Assembly (NCBI GenBank): GCA_934678915.1
Contig: CAKUSF010000077.1
Span: 1 to 9,488, forward strand
DNA: 9,488 nucleotides
Origin: an uncultured Bacteroidales bacterium
GTDB lineage: Bacteria; Bacteroidota; Bacteroidia; Bacteroidales; UBA932
Direction of reading: 5' to 3'
The notes below the pieces were generated by a model that was not told where the DNA came from, made no database searches, and saw only the letters and a program-made list of their open reading frames with translations. Below, in pieces: positions 6,365-9,488 of this stretch. The stretch's first letter is position 1, and the number at the start of each line of letters is the position of its first letter. The position numbers and the translations under genes are program-made.

Positions 6365-6874
6365 ATGAAACAGATACAGACACTGACAAAGACCCTTACC
6401 GTCTTGACTGTCGCTGCGTTTTTCGCACTGCCCCTGTCGTCTTGCGGCACTCGCAGCGGTCGTACAACGGCTCAGAATGAGGGCGAGGAATATCTCTCCT
6501 CGCTGACCAAGGCCGACACCGCGTCTCTGCTGTTGATAGCTGACAGCTGCATGACTCTGCTGACTAATGGTGAGTACGAAAAAGCCCTTGCCGGAGTCGG
6601 CTATATCGATGGAGAGACAATCGAAGCGATGACCCCAGAGATGATAGCCCGCACGGCAATGTCTTTCAAGAATCTAGGCGTTCACGGCTTCGAACGCTCT
6701 GGCATTGAGATCGTCCTCCCGGACCAGAACACGGTTAGTTACCGCCTAAAGATCGGTGGCCCTTCATCGGTCCCTGAGCCTGCCGAAGGGACCGCCACCA
6801 TCACCCCGACCACCGGCTTCGCCTTCAACGCCTACCGCATCGATGGCCACTGGTATCTAACCCTCAAACAGTAG
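6365..6874 (+). CDS. Small lipoprotein, possibly NTF2-like; complete paralogue of the fragment at 1-198
   Basis: The 169-residue product has a signal peptide ending in LPLSSC, with the lipidation cysteine at residue 27. Residues about 40-105 look helical (KADTASLLLIADSCMTLL, EMIARTAMSFKNL). The C-terminal part looks beta-rich (VSYRLKIGG, AFNAYRIDGHWYLTL). Helices followed by a sheet closing in DGHWYLTL recalls small NTF2-like (DUF4878-type) lipoproteins, but I cannot confirm the family. An in-frame palindromic repeat encodes SVPEPAEGT in a loop between two predicted strands. The gene starts 24 bp after the terminator of the large lipoprotein, without a clear promoter of its own, so it may depend on read-through. 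A second paralogue at 1-198 implies at least two such loci nearby. A role supporting the large lipoprotein is only inferred from position. Confidence 0.85.
   Translation: MKQIQTLTKTLTVLTVAAFFALPLSSCGTRSGRTTAQNEGEEYLSSLTKADTASLLLIADSCMTLLTNGEYEKALAGVGYIDGETIEAMTPEMIARTAMSFKNLGVHGFERSGIEIVLPDQNTVSYRLKIGGPSSVPEPAEGTATITPTTGFAFNAYRIDGHWYLTLKQ
6768..6794 (+). repeat. Forward-oriented REP-like palindromic repeat inside the small lipoprotein gene
   Basis: Perfect 8-bp arms CGGTCCCT (6768-6775) and AGGGACCG (6787-6794) flank the 11-base core GAGCCTGCCGA. In this frame the unit reads VPEPAEGT. The paralogue at 1-198 has two units at the same place in the opposite orientation. Confidence 0.88.
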
Positions 6875-6933
6875 AGCCACCGCTTCCGTTTGCGAATCAC
6901 AGCCGCGAAGGATGCTTCTGAAGAGGGTGTAAA

Positions 6934-6987
6934 GCATTTCGCAGGGCCGACCTTGGTTTTAAAGTAGGGTCAGCCCTTCGATGATGC
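6934..6987. other. Hairpin downstream of the small lipoprotein (copy 2)
   Basis: This is the counterpart of 258-311. The arms at 6939-6952 and 6968-6981 pair except at two positions (TCGCAGGGCCGACC against GGTCAGCCCTTCGA). One mismatch becomes a G-U pair if the minus strand is transcribed. No T-run follows, so a role as intrinsic terminator is doubtful. The stop codon of the minus-strand ORF lies in the loop. Confidence 0.5.
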
Positions 6988-7096
6988 TTAGAATGATGTC
7001 CATGGCACATCGCACGGCCCTGTTTTGTATTGCTCGGATTCTACGCTCGCTGAGTCTAATATCTTCGACATAGTCTACTACATATTCAATAAACAT
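6959..7096 (-). CDS. Candidate 45-residue small protein, minus strand (copy 2)
   Basis: The minus strand from ATG at 7096-7094 to TAA at 6961-6959 encodes 45 residues: MFIEYVVDYVEDIRLSERR, then a basic stretch (IRAIQNRAVR), then the hydrophobic-rich end CAMDIILSIIEGLTLL. GGAGGT lies nine bases before the ATG, an unusually good Shine-Dalgarno match for this phylum. The start codon is also part of an inverted repeat (7095-7125). The copy at 283-411 keeps the frame from VDYVED onward and changes the start. Composition is protein-like (alternating charged and hydrophobic residues that would suit amphipathic helices), but I recognise no family. Against it: it is short, overlaps a hairpin and runs antisense in a lipoprotein 3' region, and two recently separated copies are weak evidence for selection. 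Confidence 0.42.
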   Translation of the reverse strand: MFIEYVVDYVEDIRLSERRIRAIQNRAVRCAMDIILSIIEGLTLL

Positions 7097-7125
7097 GTCC
7101 GACCCACCTCCCGTGAGCCGGACAT
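7095..7125 (-). promoter_or_regulatory. Perfect inverted repeat enclosing SD and start codon of the small ORF (copy 2)
   Basis: ATGTCCG (7095-7101) and CGGACAT (7119-7125) are a perfect 7-bp inverted repeat with a 17-nt loop. On the minus strand GGGAGGTGGG (7112-7103) lies in the loop and the right arm overlaps the ATG at 7096-7094. Such a stem would hold the start codon while exposing the SD, so it might control translation. It also sits at the boundary of the duplicated segment and might instead be a recombination or insertion site. Confidence 0.4.
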
Positions 7126-7192
7126 ATTCGTAATAGCATCCATCTGCAAATTCACTTCTCTTTTCCCATTGCCGTCATGCCCTTCTTTGCAT

Positions 7193-7219
7193 AGAAAAGG
7201 AAGAATTAGTTCCTTTTCT
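7193..7219. promoter_or_regulatory. Probable AbiEi operator: perfect 10-bp inverted repeat
   Basis: AGAAAAGGAA (7193-7202) and TTCCTTTTCT (7210-7219) are perfect inverted repeats separated by 7 bp. They end 38 bp before the antitoxin start, overlapping where a -33 box would lie for the -7 candidate at 7233. AbiEi-family antitoxins are known to repress their own operon by binding inverted repeats in the promoter, so this is a good operator candidate. Confidence 0.6.
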
Positions 7220-7232
7220 GTGAAATTATTGG

Positions 7233-7240
7233 TATATTCG
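7233..7240 (+). promoter_or_regulatory. Candidate -7 box of the AbiE operon
   Basis: TATATTCG matches TAnnTTTG with one mismatch and lies 17 bp before the ATG at 7258, predicting a very short leader. No good TTTG is found 19-21 bp upstream; that region is covered by the inverted repeat. No Shine-Dalgarno sequence precedes the ATG. Confidence 0.35.
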
Positions 7241-7257
7241 CAAACAATTTTGCAACT

Positions 7258-7890
7258 ATGTTTAATCATCCATTAAGACAATTCGCTGGGATTCCAGTGA
7301 CAAGCGCGACTTTGAAATCCGCTTTCCCTGATCTTTCGTCATCCGAGAAGAAGATTCTTTCTATGGATAAGCATGGTGAACTTATTCGGTTGAAAAGAAA
7401 CCTATACATTGTCAATCCGGATTTATTTGACCGTGCTACAGACCCCAGACTCTGTGCTAATCATATTTATGGTCCTTCTTACGTTTCTCTACAATGGGCT
7501 CTCCGTTATTACGGAATGATTCCGGAACAAGTCTTTGTCGTGACTAGTGTGACCACAAAGCGATCTCGCACTTTTCAAACCCCGATAGGCACTTTCAATT
7601 ATATGCAGGTTCCATCTTTGTACTTCCCGATTGGAGTCGAGAGTGTTGGGTCGGATGGAATATGTTTTCTGATGGCTAGTAGGGAGAAAGCTCTCTGTGA
7701 CACAATTCTTTATGATGATTATGTGCCTAGACGGTCAATCAAGGCTCTGTTGGAGTATCTTGAAGATGACATTCGTCTAGACATGGACCAATTGCGTGAT
7801 TTGAATATTGATGTCATTGAAGAATGTGCCAAGATGGGGCGCAAATCACAAATATTCTCTAATCTTATTAAGATAATCAACAGTTTATGA
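7258..7890 (+). CDS. abiEi: AbiEi-family antitoxin / transcriptional autoregulator (type IV TA)
   Basis: The 210-residue product matches the AbiEi family. The N-terminal winged-helix part (about 1-60) ends in LIRLKRNLYIV at 42-52. The C-terminal antitoxin domain starts with YGPSYVSLQWALRYYGMIPE (71-90), continues with VVTSVTTKRSRTF (94-106) and closes with SREKALCDTI (141-150). In characterised AbiE systems the C-terminal part neutralises the toxin and the N-terminal part binds the operon's inverted repeats. The stop codon overlaps the toxin start in ATGA at 7887-7890, indicating translational coupling. A perfect 10-bp inverted repeat lies just upstream, consistent with self-repression. The gene follows copy 2 of the duplicated segment. 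It looks intact; the family call is firm, while activity is inferred. Confidence 0.93.
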   Translation: MFNHPLRQFAGIPVTSATLKSAFPDLSSSEKKILSMDKHGELIRLKRNLYIVNPDLFDRATDPRLCANHIYGPSYVSLQWALRYYGMIPEQVFVVTSVTTKRSRTFQTPIGTFNYMQVPSLYFPIGVESVGSDGICFLMASREKALCDTILYDDYVPRRSIKALLEYLEDDIRLDMDQLRDLNIDVIEECAKMGRKSQIFSNLIKIINSL

Positions 7891-8714
7891 CAACTTTCGA
7901 TTCCATGTTGGCTGAATATCGTAACAGCCATTCTGCCGCGACTCCGAATGCAGAGCAGGAGGTATGCCAAAAAATAGTTCTTGCTGGGCTTAACCGTGGA
8001 GGCTTCTTTGACCATGCCGCTTTTTATGGGGGCACTTGCCTTAGGCTTTTCTATGGACTTCCAAGGTTCTCGGAAGATATGGATTTTTCTCTTACAGAGA
8101 AGAGAGATGATGTCCATCTAGAAAACTATTTCCCCGCAATCAAGGAAGAGTTCAAGATTTCTGGGTTTGAAGTGGAGATTACAAAGAAAGAGAAAAAGTC
8201 ATTTGGAAGGGTAGAGTCCGCATTTTTGAAAGAAAGTACAGAAATCTATGACATTAAATTTCAGACGGCTAAAAAGGTTAAAGTCAAGATTGAACTAGAC
8301 ACAGATCCGCCATTACTCTTTGACACGGAGCAGAAATTGTTGTTGAAGCCTCATTCCTTCATGACCAGATGTTTCACTCTTCCTGATCTGTTCGCTGGCA
8401 AAATGCATGCGTTGGTTTACCGCGCATGGCAGCGTCGTATCAAAGGGCGTGATTGGTTTGACTTTGAATGGTATGTTCGTAATAATGTCCCGCTTGATTT
8501 TAGGCACCTTCAGGCTAGAATCAAAGAATTTAATGGAGAAGATCTTGACCGCGAGGATTTTATGAAGCGACTTCGCCATAGGCTTTCCACATCTGACATC
8601 GGAACTGTCAAGCAGGATGTCCTCCCTTACATCAGTCAGGAACAGCGGCAGGAACTAGATATCTGGTCCAATGAGTATTTTCTCAGCCTAGCTGACATGA
8701 TGAGATTTGTATGA
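7887..8714 (+). CDS. abiEii: AbiEii-family nucleotidyltransferase toxin (type IV TA)
   Basis: The 275-residue product belongs to the AbiEii/AbiGii (DUF1814) nucleotidyltransferases. Motif I is FYGGTCLRLFYGLPRFSEDMDF at 46-67 with the metal-binding pair Asp64 and Asp66. KIELDTDPP at 134-142 supplies a further acidic motif. KMHALVYR (172-179) and IKGRDWFDFEWYV (185-197) carry the conserved Lys and RDxxD residues of the later motifs. All key residues appear present, so the toxin should be active. Family members transfer nucleotides to cellular targets; for some relatives this is tRNA 3' ends. They act in abortive phage defence and plasmid stabilisation. The start overlaps the antitoxin stop by 4 bp. 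The stop lies 27 bp from the stop of the convergent nuclease-family gene, with no clear terminator between them. Confidence 0.94.
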   Translation: MTTFDSMLAEYRNSHSAATPNAEQEVCQKIVLAGLNRGGFFDHAAFYGGTCLRLFYGLPRFSEDMDFSLTEKRDDVHLENYFPAIKEEFKISGFEVEITKKEKKSFGRVESAFLKESTEIYDIKFQTAKKVKVKIELDTDPPLLFDTEQKLLLKPHSFMTRCFTLPDLFAGKMHALVYRAWQRRIKGRDWFDFEWYVRNNVPLDFRHLQARIKEFNGEDLDREDFMKRLRHRLSTSDIGTVKQDVLPYISQEQRQELDIWSNEYFLSLADMMRFV

Positions 8715-8741
8715 CAATCCTTATTCAATCTTCGCGTCAAG

Positions 8742-9488
8742 CTATTCTATGACGGACTTCCAAGAGTCGATGGTTCGTGTTCGCGTGGAGATATTCACGC
8801 CCACTTTGACCAATTCCATCTCCGCCTTGGTCGCTGAGCCCGCTGAAGCGCAGCCCATGTTGGTCGCTGAGCTTGCCGAAGCGCCTGAATATTCAGCTTT
8901 GTACGGGATGAGGTAGCCTTTGTCATCTATCTGCCTGAGCGCATCCTCCGCTGAGCCATCAACCTTGAACTCAAAGACATAGATTCTGTCCCTCGTGCGG
9001 CAAACCGCATCCGCACGGCCAATTGCTGACTTAACCTCACTTTGAATATAATAGCCAAGCAACGAGAAGACCAAGTAAATGATTGTTTGGTAGTGCTTCT
9101 CCGTCTTGTTCTCCAAGTCGTTGGGGATTCCGGCAAGGTAGGACTGCATGAGAGAAAGAGCCGAGTCGATGTCATTCTCTCTCATGGCTGAGAAAAACCG
9201 GGCAACAAAACCGCCACTGCTCGTAAAGTGCTGGCTTTGGTATTGTGAGAGAAGCCCCCTTGTGAAACCTAATTTTACCTCTCTGTTCGGGTAGCCCAAC
9301 GTGTAAAGTTCTGTCAAAGGGTCATAGCCCTTTATCGTCAGATAACCTGTCTGGTAAAGCATTGGCAGTGGATTGTCGGTCAGCTCCGGAGAGACATCGA
9401 AATCTGAAGGTGGAATCATTGGCATGTTATCAAGCTCTGTTTCGTCAATGTCGCTTTTACTTATTCTTTCAAGAAGGTAAGTTGGCGT
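8742..9488 (-). CDS. AAA-ATPase / PD-(D/E)XK nuclease family protein, C-terminal part (5' end outside window)
   Basis: The frame is open from the window edge to TAG at 8744-8742, giving 248 residues; codons before the ATG at 9425 (TPTYLLERISKSD) continue the family pattern, so that ATG is not the start. The family (N-terminal AAA-ATPase-like domain, C-terminal DUF1703-type nuclease) is common in Bacteroidales, typically about 500 residues. Visible parts are LYQTGYLTIKGYD, the linker region, and the nuclease core with GRADAV (Asp) and YVFEFKVDGSAEDAL (Glu-x-Lys), then QIDDKGYLIPYKAE and LVKVGVNIS. Between KAE and LVKVGVN, where relatives have a few residues in a loop, about 20 extra residues (GASASSATNMGCASAGSAT) come from two palindromic repeats. 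The exact biological role of the family is unsettled. It converges on the AbiE operon. Confidence 0.9.
   Translation of the reverse strand, partial: TPTYLLERISKSDIDETELDNMPMIPPSDFDVSPELTDNPLPMLYQTGYLTIKGYDPLTELYTLGYPNREVKLGFTRGLLSQYQSQHFTSSGGFVARFFSAMRENDIDSALSLMQSYLAGIPNDLENKTEKHYQTIIYLVFSLLGYYIQSEVKSAIGRADAVCRTRDRIYVFEFKVDGSAEDALRQIDDKGYLIPYKAEYSGASASSATNMGCASAGSATKAEMELVKVGVNISTRTRTIDSWKSVIE
8829..8885 (+). repeat. Pair of REP-like palindromic repeats inside the nuclease-family gene
   Basis: Two units have the arm pair CGCT/AGCG around 11-base cores: GAGCCCGCTGA at 8836-8846 and GAGCTTGCCGA at 8869-8879. They are joined by CAGCCCATGTTGG. The pair resembles 1781-1834, including the joining sequence. 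The insertion is about 57 bp (19 codons) and keeps the minus-strand frame. Confidence 0.85.

Larger units (their letters stand above)
6689..7129 (+). repeat. Copy 2 of the long duplicated segment (first copy at 1-466)
   Basis: The copy runs from within the small lipoprotein gene to GGACATATTC at 7120-7129, after which similarity to copy 1 stops. It contains the lipoprotein 3' end, the hairpin at 6934-6987 and the small minus-strand ORF at 6959-7096. It lacks the 13 nt present in copy 1. The AbiE operon begins 128 bp beyond its right edge. Confidence 0.93.

Noticed and set aside
6028..6450. 140-codon minus-strand open frame across the lipoprotein junction
   Set aside because: It crosses the terminator and the starts of two plus-strand features. 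The hydrophobic stretch is the reverse reading of the signal-peptide region.
7025..7276. 83-codon plus-strand and 63-codon minus-strand open frames between the duplicated block and the AbiE operon
   Set aside because: They run through the small-ORF region, the inverted repeat and the operator, with no starts or composition that support coding.
8707..8916. 69-codon plus-strand open frame after the toxin gene
   Set aside because: It is antisense to the nuclease-family gene, and its end consists of the palindromic repeats (LVAEPAEAQP, LVAELAEAPE).

Overview
The window looks like chromosomal DNA from a member of the Bacteroidota, probably the order Bacteroidales. Supporting signs are two lipoproteins with Bacteroidales-type signal peptides, almost no Shine-Dalgarno sequences before the main genes, and a promoter candidate of the Bacteroidota form (TTTG, 19 bp, TAnnTTT). 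I cannot name a genus.

Layout from left to right: (1) positions 1-198 are the last 65 codons of a small lipoprotein gene whose full-length paralogue lies at 6365-6874. (2) Positions 199-466 are a non-coding-looking tail with a long hairpin and a 42-codon minus-strand ORF; the whole 1-466 block recurs at 6689-7129. (3) 488-1648 on the minus strand is a DUF1016/YhcG-type PD-(D/E)XK nuclease. (4) 1649-2139 is a divergent intergenic region with a degenerate array of short palindromic (REP-like) repeats and then a promoter with a dyad motif. (5) 2140-6285 is a 1381-residue lipoprotein with a long coiled coil, closed by a strong terminator. (6) 6365-6874 is the complete small lipoprotein, followed by the second copy of the repeated tail with a 45-codon minus-strand ORF. 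(7) 7258-8714 is a two-gene AbiEi/AbiEii (type IV) toxin-antitoxin operon with a perfect 10-bp inverted repeat upstream. (8) 8742-9488 on the minus strand is the C-terminal part of an AAA-ATPase/PD-(D/E)XK nuclease-family protein that runs off the window.

The organising theme is a repeated unit (small lipoprotein, hairpin, small antisense ORF). Sequence identity between its two copies stops abruptly, and a different defence-type gene follows each time: a YhcG-like nuclease after copy 1 and an AbiE module after copy 2. This suggests a recurrent surface-lipoprotein locus whose downstream edge receives changing cargo. That is inference from two copies.

A second theme is a family of small palindromic repeats (arm, 11-base core close to GAGCTTGTCGA, arm). 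They occur between genes and also inside reading frames, where they add in-frame Ser/Ala/Gly-rich or VPEPAEG-type loops to the small lipoproteins and to the nuclease at the right edge.
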